Positions 22,350 to 34,400 of a stretch of DNA of 64,000 bases are shown here, in pieces. Origin of the DNA: Cenococcum geophilum 1.58 (lineage: Eukaryota; Ascomycota; Dothideomycetes; Gloniales; Gloniaceae); the NCBI GenBank assembly GCA_001692895.1, contig KV748196.1, positions 682,001 through 746,000 on the forward strand, read 5' to 3'. The position numbers were made by a program, and so were the translations under genes. Under the pieces are notes generated by a model. It saw only the letters and a program-made list of their open reading frames with translations. It ran no database searches and was not told the origin of the DNA. The first letter of the stretch is position 1; every line of letters starts with the position of its first letter.

Positions 22350-25300
22350 CTATCTCTCTCCTCTTTATCTTTATCCTTAAAGATTTTAAATATCTTTAAG
22401 TTGTTTATTAGAGGTGTAATATCCGTCTAATTAATTTAGTTAATATTATTACTTATTATACCTAAAGCAATTTCTTCTTCCTTAACTGCTTGTCGTATTC
22501 GCACTATCGCTGCAATATTATCTCTTAGTAAGATTATACTATCTCTATATTCTTGCTGTTTAAAAGAGGGGTTAGTTTATATTATATTAGCAAACCCATC
22601 TTTATAATAACCGTCCTCTTATTTAAAGTGCACTAGAGCAAATATTTATTTATCTTATAATATTCGCTCTATCTTTAATACTAAATATACGCGACCTATT
22701 ACTCTTAATAGTTGTCTAGTTCCTTAATTAATTTATTTTAGGGTCTTATATTTAATTTACTGCTGCGTAGCTAGATAATAAACTATCTATTGCCCTGGCG
22801 GAGTTGCGCCGTTCTTATAATATAGAATAGGAGGCTGTCGATGCTTAGTAACGGGCTCTTAAGTCTTATCTTATGGCGTCTACTTAGTTAATCCGTCTTA
22901 AGAAGGTTTATAAGAAGGTCCGTTTTAAAAAGTAGAAGCTTATAAAATAGGGTCTATAAGAACTTAATAATAAAAGAATAGATTCTCCTCTAATAAAGAA
23001 GGAAATAGATCTAAGTAGTTTAGTAACTGCTCTTCTTAGGTCCCCCTTAGGTAACTTATTTTTTTATAATCCTTTTTTATTAATGCTGCCTAACCTAATC
23101 TCTTCTAATACTTCTATACCTTTTCTATAGCGTTTTTTTATTTTTCTAGTAGTTCTTAGGTAGTCTTTATATAGCTTATCCACTTAACCTTATACTATAT
23201 TTTATTGTTAATGTTCTTATAACTAACAATCTTTAAAACTTACTATTTATCTTCTTTCTACCCTTTATATATATCTACTTCGTAAACTAGTGGCTTAATA
23301 TTCCTATATACTAGTTCTAGTATTATAATATGCTATATAGGGTAAATCCTTATCTTAGCTAGTAGGTTTAACTTAAACGTAACTAGTAAAATCCTTTATA
23401 TAATTTTAAAAGGTCNTAGTNTAACGTNGTNTAANTTCTTNCTTAGTNGTNAACTTTTAAAATTTTTATANAGTAGCTATACTTTATCTCCCTCTTTAAG
23501 ATCTGGTCCCTTAGATCTCTTAGCATTATAGTACTTTTTTATTCTCTCTTATACTTTCTTTACTAATTCTATAAGGTCTATATAAAGATTTATTAATATC
23601 TCTATTCTCTTTTTAGCTATACTACTTATTTTCTTTACTTATTATAGTAATAATGATATTCTTAGCTTATATCTATAATTTGCCTTAAATAGTAATATAC
23701 CTATTTCTTTTTAAGGTGTTATATTATATATAAACTATATAATTAGTAATAGCAATACCTAATTATTCTATGTATAATTAATATAATGCCTTAGGTACTG
23801 TTCTAGTGTCTAATTTAATCTTTCCGTTTAACCGTCTATCTGTGGATAATATGCGGTAGAAATTACTGCTCTAACTTCTTACTCCGCTAAGAATACCTCC
23901 TAAAATGCTATTATAAATTTTGGATCTCTGTCTAATATAATTTTGCTTAGTACTTTATATCTTATAAATACTTCTTTAATATAAATTTTAGCGACATCTT
24001 CTGCTAATATTTCTTCTGTATATACTATAAAGTATCCCTACTTTATAAGCTTGTCTACTATTACTAGGATTATATTATAATCCTATCTAGTAATAGGGTC
24101 CTTTAACTTTAGTAACTTAATAATAAAGTCCTATAATATGACCTCCTATAGTCTCTCTGGTATTTTAATAGGTTATAGCCCTCTATATAGCTTATGCCTT
24201 ATTAGTTTATTTCTTTAACAATCTAGATACTCTTTTATAACTTTTCGTACTAAGCCCCAGATTTTATTAATAATGTACTCCTCTTAGAGTCTTAACACTA
24301 AGCTTATAGCTCCGTTATATCCTTAAGTTAATCCTTTATAGAATTCTTCTATAAATTGCTCTGCTATACTTCTTAGAATATACTTTACTTCTCAATTTTC
24401 GTATATATCCGTTTATAGATCTTCTAGCTATGCTTTTAGAATTCTTTTCGCCTAAAAGCTTTCTGGTGACTTATAAACTCTATCTAGCTCTTCTTAAGTT
24501 ACTATAATTTTTGGATAGTTATACCTAATTAATCTATCTATATCTTTTTGTAATAAAGCCCCTAATAGCTTTTTATCATTTTATAGTTTAGTTTTTTTAA
24601 CTTAGAGCGTCTGCTCGCGTATTGTCTGTACCTTTAGTATACTAAATCTTAAAATGGTATTTTATAAGTATCTCTGCCTATCTAACCTATCTTTAGTTAA
24701 GTTTCTTTATTATTAGGAATCCTATTAGGTTCTTATAGTCCATTTTAACCATAAATAGTTTCTTTATGCCTTATAAGAATGCTCTCTATTTCTTTAGTGC
24801 TATAACTATACCTAACAACTTCTTATTATAGATGTTATAGTTTAACTCTAGTAGTGTTATCTTTCGACTATAGTACGCCACTGGGTGCTATCTATTTTAA
24901 TATTTCTATATAAAGTATACCCCTAGTATAAAGTCTAATACATTTATTTCTATAACCGTCTCTAATTTTAGTTAATAGATCTTAAGAACTGGCTTTTAGG
25001 TAAACAACTCTTTAACCTTTTTAAATAATTCCCGTTACTCCTCTTCCTATACCTATAGTTCTTCTTTCTTTATTAGTTACGTAAATGGTTTAATATTCTT
25101 TAACTATTACGCTATAAACCTTCTGCAGTAATTGCAAAACCCTAGAAATAATCTTAACTATATAACATTCTCTAGTTCTTACTAATTTACTATAGCCTTA
25201 ATCTTCTTTAGATCTATATTAAGTTAGCCTAATTTAATAATAAATCTAACGAAATTTGTTTTTCTAGTAAAGAACTTGTATTTCTTAATTACTACTAGCA

Positions 25301-26311
25301 TATATTCTTCTTATAGTCTCTTTAAGACCCATTTAACGTACTCTTTGTGTTCTTCCTTAGTTATTAAGTAGATAATAATGTCGTTAAGGTATATTATAAC
25401 GAACTCATCCAAGTACTCTTCTAGTATATTATTAATACGTTTCTGAAATATTGCTAGTGTATTTATAAGCCTAAACTGTATAACTAATAGCTTATATAGT
25501 TCTTCCTTTAACCTAAAAGCTGCCTTTTATTCGTCGCCTTCCTTAATTCTAATTTAATGGTACGCCTATCTTAGATCTATCTTTATAAAGATTTACGCGT
25601 TGCCTATCCTATCTTAGATTTCGCTAATTAAGGGTAAAGGATACCTATCCTTTTAAGTAATACTATTTAACTGCCTGTAGTTAATGCATAACCTTAATTT
25701 TCTATTTTTCTTTAGTATAAATAGTACTAGATAACCCGCTAATAACTGTAATAGTCTAATATATTCCTTTTATAGATTTTCCTAGATAAACTCTTTTAGT
25801 GCTCTACCTTCTTCTTTAGTAAGCTTATAGGTTAGAAAGAACTTTAGACTTATTTCTAGTTCTAATTCTATCTTATAGTCCTATATTATATACTTTAATA
25901 GCTTTTTACTTTCTAGTAACTATAGTTTCTTACTATACTTATGGTATTTCTTTAGTACGTAACTTAAGCCTCGCTTAGTCTCCTTATATATCGCTCTAAC
26001 TTAGTACTATACTAACTTAGTTTACTGTTACATTTTATAGTATTAAGTATCTCTAATATTAACCTAACCTATAATTTAATTAATCTTTAGATTGTATTCC
26101 TGTAACTAAGGCATTTCTAATACTACCTTATCCTATCCTAATAGTAGGATATTAAAAGACATCTCGATTTATCTCCCTTTAATAGTTATTTAAATAGGTC
26201 CTATTTTAAGGTTAATAATCCCTCCTCTATAGGCTATTAGATCTCCTAAAATTATAACTAATAGGTAAAGTTACTCCTTCTATCTATAAGGTAACCCTAT
26301 TTTTTTAACTG
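22340..26311 (-). pseudogene. pol of gypsy B, main part
   Basis: Minus-strand pol from just after the protease active site to the end: protease remainder (near 26300-26100), RT (about 25800-25200; catalytic pair Asn-Asp), RNase H, integrase (about 24700-23600), chromodomain (near 23170-23230) and the C-terminal tail conserved with A and C (22340-22990). Stops are TAA/TAG. The protease-end fragment carrying the catalytic site lies 8 kb away at 34260-34400, separated by element C. Confidence 0.85.
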
Positions 26312-26316
26312 CTACT
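26312..26316. repeat. target-site duplication of element C (left copy)
   Basis: CTACT, repeated at 34255-34259. Removing C plus one copy restores the protease sequence of B in line with that of C itself (compare 30683-30700). Confidence 0.92.
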
Positions 26317-26722
26317 TATAACGGAACCTTATAGCAAGAACTACGATAGGCTTGTTATTGGGCTAGGTGTATAGGTAAAGTAAGTTAAAGTTAACAAAGT
26401 AATAACAACTGGTGGAGTGGTTGCCCAACAGATTAACTCTAATTATATTCTAAGAATTACTATAAGGAAGGAACTATCTAGGTAAGGACTAAGGGTCCTT
26501 AAATACACAACCATACTCCTATAAAATCCTTCTTATACGTAATATACGTATGCTCTGTCTACTCTATTATAGATTACACAGATTATATCATATGACCTTA
26601 GTTACTATTCCTTATCACATAGTTCTATTGGCTCTATCTTAGACCGTGCCTAAATTAACCAACTAGCTTCTTCCGTCTCTTCTCCAAGTAGTTATAATAT
26701 TGTACTTAAAGCGTCCATAACA
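26317..26722 (-). repeat. 3' LTR of gypsy C
   Basis: 406 bp. It is shorter than the 421-424-bp LTRs of A and B mainly because one unit of the ATCTATATA direct repeat is missing. Minus-strand start TGTTATGGACGC, end GGTTCCGTTATA. Confidence 0.9.
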
Positions 26723-29700
26723 CCATCTCCCTCCTCTTTATCTTCGTCCTTAAAGATTTAAAATATCTCTAAGTCGTTTATTAGAGGTATAATGTCCGTC
26801 TAATTAATTTAGTTAATATTATTACTTATTATACCTAAAGCAATTTCTTCTTCCTTAACTGCTTATTGTGCTCGCACTATTGCTGCGATATTGTCTCTTA
26901 GTGAGATTATACCGTCTCCGTGTTCTTGCTGCTTAAAAGAGGGGTTAGTCTGTGTTACGTTGGCGAACCCATCTTTATAATAACCGTCCTCTTACTTAAA
27001 GTGTACTAAAGCGAATATTCGTTCGTCCTGTGACGTTTACTCTATCTCTAATACTAAATATACGTAACCTATTACTCTTAATAGTTATCTAATTCCCTAA
27101 TTGATTTATCTTAGGGTTTTATATTTAATCTACTGCTACGCGGCTAGATAATAAACTGTTTGTTACTCTTACTAAATTACATTATTCTTAGGACGCTAAA
27201 TAGGAGGCTGCTAATGCTTAGCAACGGGCCCTTAAGTCTTATCTTGCGGCGTCCACTCGGTTAATCCGTCTTAAAAAGGTGCGTAAGAAGGTGCGTTTTA
27301 AGGAGTAGAAACTTATAGAATAAGGTTTATAGGAATTTGGCAATAAAAGAACGGATTCTCTTCTAATAGAAAAGGAAATAGATCTAAGTACTTTAGCAAC
27401 TGCTCTTCTTAGGTCCCCCTTAGGTAACTTATTCTTTAGCGATCCTTTTTTATTAATACTACCTAACCTAATTTCTTCCGATACTCCTATACCTTTCCTA
27501 TAGCATTCTTTAAATTCTCTAGTGGTTCTTAGGTAGTCTTAGTGTAGTCTATCCACTTAACCTTATACTATATTTCATCGTTAATATCCTTATAGTTAAT
27601 AATCCTTAAAACTTACTATTTATCTTCTTCTTATCCTCTATACGTGTCTGCTTTATAGACTAATAGCTTAATATTTTTATGTGCTAGCTCTAGCATTATA
27701 ATATACTATATAGGGTAGATCTTTATTTTAGCTAGTAGGTTTAACTTAAATATAACCGGTGAAATCCTCTACGTAATTTTAAAAGGTCCTAGTCTAACAT
27801 AATCTAACTTCTTACTTAGTTATTAACTCTTAAAATTTTTATGTAGTAGCTATACTTTATCTCCCTCCTTAAGATCTGGTCCCTTAGATCTCCTAGCATT
27901 ATAGTACTTTTTTATTCTTTCTTATACTCCCTTTACTAATTCTATAAGGTCTATATAAAGATTTATTAACGTCTTTATTCTTTCTTTAGCTGTACTACTT
28001 ATTTTCTTTACTTATTATAGTAATAACGATATTCTTAGCTTATATTTATAATTTGCCTTAAATAGTAATATACCTATTCCCTTTTAAGGTGTTGCATTAT
28101 ATATAAACTATATAACTAGTAATAGCGATACCTAATTATTCTGCGCATAATTGATATAATGCCTTAGATACTGCTCTAGTATCTAATTTAATCTTTCCAT
28201 TTAACCGTCTGTCTATAAATAATATACGGTAAAAGTTACTACTCTAACTCCTTACTCCGCTAAGAATACCTCCTAGAATACTGCTATAAATCTTAAATCT
28301 CTATCCAATATAATCTTACTTAGTGCTCTATATCTTACGAACACTTCTTTAATATAAATTTTAGCAATATCTTCTACTAATATTTCTTCTGTATATGCTA
28401 TAAAGTATCCCCACTTTATAAGCTTATCTACTATTACTAAGATTACATTATAATCTTATCCAGTAATAGGATCTCTTAACTTTAGCAACTTAATAATAAA
28501 GTCCCATAATATAACCTCCTATGGTTTCTTTAGTATTTTAACAGGTTATAGCCCTCCATATAGCTTATACCTTATTAGTTTATTCCTTTAGCAATTTAGA
28601 CATTCTTTTATAACCCTTCTAGCTATCCTTTAGATTCTATTAATAATGTACTTCTTTTAGAGTCTTAACACTAAGCCTATAGCTCCATTATATCCTTAAG
28701 TCAATCCCTTATAGAATTCTTCTATAAATTACTCTGCTATGCTTCTTAGGATATACTTTACCTCTTAATTTTCGTATATATCTATTTATAGATCTTCTAG
28801 TTATACTTCTAGAATTCTTTATACCCAAAAGCTCTCTAGTATCTTATAAACTCTCTCTAGTTTACTACTTTCCTAAGTTACTATAATTTTTAAATAATTG
28901 TACCTAATCAATCCGTCTATATCTTTTCGCAGTAAAGCCCCTAATGGCTTTTTATTACTTTATAGTTTAGCTTTACGGCTTAAAGCGTCTACCCGCGTAT
29001 TATCTGTACCCTTAGTATACTAAATCTTAAAATGGTATTCTGTAAGCATCTCTACCTATCTAACCTATCTTTAGTTAAGTTCCTTCGTAGTTAGGAATCC
29101 TATTAGGTTCTTATAATCTGTCTTAACTATAAATAGTTTCTCTATGCCTTATAAGAATGCTCTCTATTCCTTTAATGCTGTAACTATACCTAATAACTCC
29201 TTATTATAGATGTTATAGTTTAACTCTAGTAGTATTATCTTCCGACTATAATATACCACTAGGTGCTATCTATCTTAATGTTTTTATATAAAGTATGCCC
29301 CTAGTGTATAGTCTAATACATCTATTTCTATAACTATCTCTAGTCCTAGTTAATAGATCTTAAAAACTGGCTCCTAGGTAAATAACTCTTTAACTTTCTT
29401 AAAGAGTTCCTTTTACTCCTCTCCCTATACCTATAGTTCTTCTTTCTTTATTAATCGCGTAAATAGCTTAATATCTTTTAACCACTACGCTATAAACCTT
29501 CTATAGTAATTACAAAACCCTAGGAATAATCTTAACTGCGTAACATTCTCTAGTTCTTACTAATTTACTATAGCCTCAATCTTCTTTAAATCTATATTAA
29601 GTTAGCCTGGTTTAATAATAAATCTAATAAAATTAGTCTTCCTAATAAAGAATTTATATTTCTTAATTACTACTAGCATCTATTTTTCTTATAGTCTCTT

Positions 29701-30800
29701 TAAGACCCATTTAACGTATTCCCCGTATTCTTCCTTAGTCATTAAGTAGATAATAATATCGTCAAGATATACTATAACAAATTCATCCAAGTATTCTCCT
29801 AATACATTGTTAATACGCTTCTAGAACGTTACTAATATATTTATAAGCCCGAATTATATAACTAATAGTTTATACAGTCCTTTCTTTAACCTAAAGGCTA
29901 CTTTCTATTCGTCGCCTTCCTTAATTCTAATCTAATAGTACGCCTATCTTAGATCTATCTTTGTAAAGATTTATACGTTACCTATCCTGTCTTAGATTTC
30001 GCTAATTAAGGGTAAAGGATACCTATCCTTTCTAGTAATGCTGTTTAACTATCTATAGTCAATATATAGCCTTAATTTACCATTTTTCTTTAGTATAAAC
30101 AGTACTGGATAACCCGCTAATAACTATAATGGTCTAATATATCCCTTTTATAAGTTTTCTTAGATAAACTCTTTTAATACTCTACCTTCTTCTTCGGTAA
30201 GCTTATAGATTAGAAAGAACTTTAAACTTATTCCTAGTTCTAACTCTATCTTATAGTCCCATACTACATACTCTAATAGCTTTTTACTTTCTAGTAACTA
30301 TAGTTTCTTACCATACTTATGGTATCTCTTTAGTATATAACTTAAGCCTCGCTTAGTCTCTTTATATATTACTCCAACTTAGTACCATACTAACTTAGCT
30401 TATTATTATATCTTACGGCGTTAAGTATCCCTAATATCAACCTAACCTATAATCTAATTAATTCTTAGATTATATTCCTATAACTAAGGCATTCCTAATA
30501 CTACCTTATCCCGTCCCAATGGTAGGATATTAAAAGACATCTTAATTTATCTTCCTTTAATAGTTATCTAAATAGGTCCTATTTTAAGATTAATAATCCC
30601 TCCTCTATAGGCTATTAGATCTCCTAAAATCGTTACTAATAGGTAAGATTCCTCCTTTTATCTATAAGGTAATCCCATCCTTTTAACTACTACTAGTGAG
30701 ATATAGTTTCGCGTTGCTCCACTATCTATTAGCTTTTTAAACTGCTAATCTTACCATTTAACTTATAAATTTAGGTGTTGTCCTTAAATTCCTTTAAGGG
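26700..30800 (-). pseudogene. pol of gypsy C
   Basis: Best-preserved pol of the family. In one minus-strand frame: protease with LIDSGATRNYIS (DSG 30718-30726), RT with YLDDIIIY (pair 29758-29763), RNase H, integrase (VIVDKL region near 28430), chromodomain (YKVKWIDYTKTT from 27567) and the extra C-terminal tail including GYYKDGFANVTQTNPSF near 26985-26935, running into the 3' LTR. Distances between RT, integrase and chromodomain codons equal those in element A exactly (1308 and 2196 nt). Premature TAA/TAG codons at Gln/Trp positions remain, so no full protein is made. Confidence 0.87.
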
Positions 30801-33800
30801 TCTAAGGCTCTACCACTGGCTCCCTCTAGTCCTATAGGCCTCCACTTTTCCTAACTATTAGCTACTTAATCCTATTATACTTAGCTTATTCTTTAGCTAA
30901 TACCTAGTTTACTTTTTATCTTTAATATACCATAAACACGTATTCTCTAGGCATTCCCACCACTATTATCCGTCTAAGCATTCTTCCGTAAGGAATCTTC
31001 CTAGTTAAAGTACTAAACTTCCTTCCTCTTAGACCTCTGCTGGATGCCATCTATATATATATTTAGTATTTCTATACTATCGCTTATCTATCATCTAGTA
31101 TATCCTTATAGGGTATTTCCAATTCTTTTCTTTTAGATTCTTATACATTTCGTATATATCGTCCACGCACACAATCCATAATAACGTATAGTATACTAGG
31201 TGCTTTAGGTTAACTCTTAACTCGTCTTTATCTTTAAGTTTAAACCTTTATCATGCTAATCTAAACGTTATAACTTCGTTTATAGGTACTAAGATGCGTC
31301 TCTCGCTTCTCTAATCCTCTAATTATTCCTTTAGATCCTTTAACGTTATAATTAAGGCTCCTTTAATATAAGTCATAGCCTTTTTTATAATTGGGTGATC
31401 TTAAATAACTTTTTTATCCAACTATATATAGAAATCTTCCCACTCATTGTTGTGTCGCTGCCTATACCACTTTTAGTACAGCTACTAGAGTGTATACGGC
31501 TTGTCCGTAAGGAAGTATCTTCTTATTACTATATTATAATAGCCCTTAGTATATTATTCTTTAAATCTAGTAAAGATCCCTAAATCCTCTTTATCTTCTA
31601 GTTTAGTAAGCCACTTAGCTCTTAATATGCCTGCCCTAAGCCTATTAGTAATTCTTTATACTTGCGCTCTGTCCTTTATACGTCCCAATATACTAGATCT
31701 CTTATCTAGTTTCTATTCTTACTATACAATAATTCTTTACCTAAACTCTTCTATAGTTTCTTTTAGTTTATACCTTATACTCTAATCCTTAAAGTTATCT
31801 TACTTCTTAATCCTAGTATTAACATTTTAATCTTTAGTTTAAACACTTTATTTAACTAGTAAGTCCTCTAAGTCTATATATTTATCTCCTAATCTAATTG
31901 CTATTTATACCATAGATTCTCTAATCTATAAAGAAGCTCCTTACCTCTTACCTATAGGTGTCCTAATTCGTACCCCAAATTCTTAACCCCTTAGATTCTT
32001 TAATCCCGAGCTTACTTCTAACTTAAGCTTAGCTCCAGCCTTAGTCCAACTAGGCTTACTTAGTGTTCTTATCTCGTCTTAAAAGTCTTAAATCTTACTC
32101 ATCTTATCTTAAAAGTCTTATGCCTATAGGAATCTCCGTCCCGAGCTTATTCGTATATCTTTAAACTAAGCTACTACTCTACTCCATCGGTTATCGTCCA
32201 TTGTAGGTCCTTAAGCTTGCCTTATCTCGTCTTAAGAATCTTAGTCGTCTCTTATCTCGCTATAAGAATTTTAATCCTTTGGCCTTTTACCTTTATTAAG
32301 TGCTAAAGTAGTTCACTATCCTACTTCTCTTACATCTCGTAAAGCGATAGACATCGTGTCTAGTAGGGTTTCGATCCTTACTAATATTCCCTATTCTATA
32401 GTGGAATCATCCTCTACCTCTAGTATAATATCTCCGATGGCTGCGTATTCCTAGTAAACCGCTCTTATTACCTTATCGTTACAAAATATTTCGCCTACAT
32501 TAAATTCATCGTCCTTAATATCCGATCTGCGAACTAGTTTATTAGTTCCTCTATATCCTATAGGTGCTAGCTCCTATAGCCAATAGCTTACGCCGTACTT
32601 AGCGTCTTTATAAATTTAGTATATATTGTTATAATAAAATGCAAAACTTCTAATTAAATATTCTTTTATTCCTTATAGTATATTGTCGTCCCTCTATATA
32701 TATATATCGTCTGCTAGTCTCGTACCTTTTACTATATAGTAACTCTACCCACTTCTATAGTCTTTAACGTAATAACCCTATTTTCCGCAATTTATGCAAG
32801 CTCCTTTTTTAAACCAATTTTCTTACTATAGAGTCCGCCTAAATATCTTCTACTACTAAGATCCCTAATTCGGCCTTTGCTCCTTAGACCTTTAATCACT
32901 TAATCCTTATCCCCTAGGTTTCTATAGGTTCTTACTCTATCTCTTATAGGCTTCTTTAGTACCACTTAGGTCCATTAGCTCTACGCTATACCATAGTTTT
33001 TAACTTAGCTTCTATTATTGCGTACTTTGTGCCTTATATAACTATAAAACTCTATCCTAACCTTTCTTAGCCTATTCCCTTTAGTAGATCTAATTATTAA
33101 TCTTAATCGCCTAATCTATTAGTTTCCTTAGGGTATCCGCATCTTCTATTAGGATAATTATATCCTAGACTTTAACCTTAAGTCCCTGTTTATACTATGC
33201 CATAAGCGCCCTATTATTCTACTTAACTTATATTACTAATATCTGGAACTATATTATATACTTAATTGCTAAGGTTTATTACGTAATATCTTAGAGTTTT
33301 CTTTTTACTGTGGTTACTGCCTCTAGGTCTCCAAACATTTGTATAAGTCGCTCTATAAATCCATTCTAGCTTAAGAACATAAACCGTACCTCTTAGTTTA
33401 TAGTTATTATTTCATTTACCTAGATTTCTATAAGGTAAGGCTTAAACTATTTAAGTACTCTTCCTATTAAGAACAATCCTACATATACTATTTAATCCAT
33501 AGGTGTTACCAGCTTAGCTCCCTCTTACGCGACCTTAAAGTGCATTTACGTAAGAAATCCTTTAAGCTTTAATCTCTCTCCTAAGTACCTTTTAATTAAT
33601 AGTAACTTAACCTTTACTGCGCCTATTCCATTAATCCTATTTTCTAACGTTACATTATTTTCTATTAACTAGTTAACTATCTCTTATAGTTGTCCAACCG
33701 TTACAGGTTGCTATAAGTTAGTATCTACTATACTAGTATCGTTACCTAACCTCAATATAGTTGCTGCCGTCAATAGCGTTATAATAACTGCTTTTAGTGG

Positions 33801-33803
33801 CAT
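30771..33803 (-). pseudogene. extended gag ORF of gypsy C
   Basis: Starts with ATG at 33803 (MPLKAVIITLL) and keeps one phase to TAA at 30771-30773, 1,011 codons including the stop, matching A. Visible are RYLGERLKLKGFL in the capsid-like part, the zinc knuckle with tgc at 32789, and the 670-codon extension (for example AKWLTKLEDKEDLG near 31617). The antisense strand is open at 31395-31583, but that is a shadow, also present opposite the same place in A. Stops are at Gln positions. Confidence 0.82.
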
Positions 33804-33848
33804 GTTATTCAACTTTCTATACTTATTACTGTAACCAGGTAGTAATTA

Positions 33849-34254
33849 TATAACGGAACCTTGTAGCAAGAACTATAATAGGCTTGTTATTAGGCTAGGT
33901 ATATAGGTAAAGCAAGTTAAAGTCAACAAAGTAATAATAACTGGTAAAGTAGTTGCCTAATAGATTAACTCCAATTATATTCTAAGAATTACTATAAGGA
34001 AGGAACTATCTAGGTAGGGACTAAGGGTCCTTAAATACACAACCGTACTCCTATAAAATCCTTCTTATACGTAATATACGTGTGCTCTATCTACTCTATT
34101 ACAGATTATATAGATCACATTATATGACCTTGGTTACCATTCCTCGTCATATGGTTCTATCGGCTCTATCTTAGACCGTGCCTAAATTAACCAACTAGCT
34201 TCTTCCGTCTCTTCTCCAAGTAGTTATAACATCGTACTTAAAGCGTCCGTAACA
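33849..34254 (-). repeat. 5' LTR of gypsy C
   Basis: 406 bp, same length as its partner with transition differences. Between it and the gag ATG lies a 45-base leader containing TGGTTACAG, a possible primer-binding site start that I could not match to a particular tRNA. Confidence 0.88.
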
Positions 34255-34259
34255 CTACT
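34255..34259. repeat. target-site duplication of element C (right copy)
   Basis: CTACT, partner of 26312-26316. Confidence 0.92.
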
Positions 34260-34400
34260 AGTAAGATATAGTTTTATATTACTCTACTATCTATTAGCGC
34301 TTCGAACTACTAATCTTACTATTTAACTTATAAATTTAGGTATTGTCCTTAAATTCCGTTAAGGGTTTAAGGCTTTACTACTAGTTCCCTCTAGTCTTAT
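34260..34400 (-). pseudogene. protease start of gypsy B, separated fragment
   Basis: Minus-strand piece of the B pol frame that holds the protease active site, now Asp-Ser-Arg at 34283-34291 instead of Asp-Ser-Gly. It continues into 26311 once element C is removed. Confidence 0.8.

Larger units (their letters stand above)
26317..34254 (-). mobile_element. Ty3/gypsy element C, nested in B
   Basis: 7,938-bp minus-strand element with two 406-bp LTRs, inserted into the protease region of B with a perfect 5-bp target duplication CTACT (26312-26316 and 34255-34259). It is the least mutated of the three gypsy copies: gag ATG at 33803, knuckle start INCGK, protease DSG (30718-30726) and RT YLDD (pair at 29758-29763) are all kept. 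Stops at Gln codons still make it inactive. It is younger than B by position and by state of decay. Confidence 0.95.
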
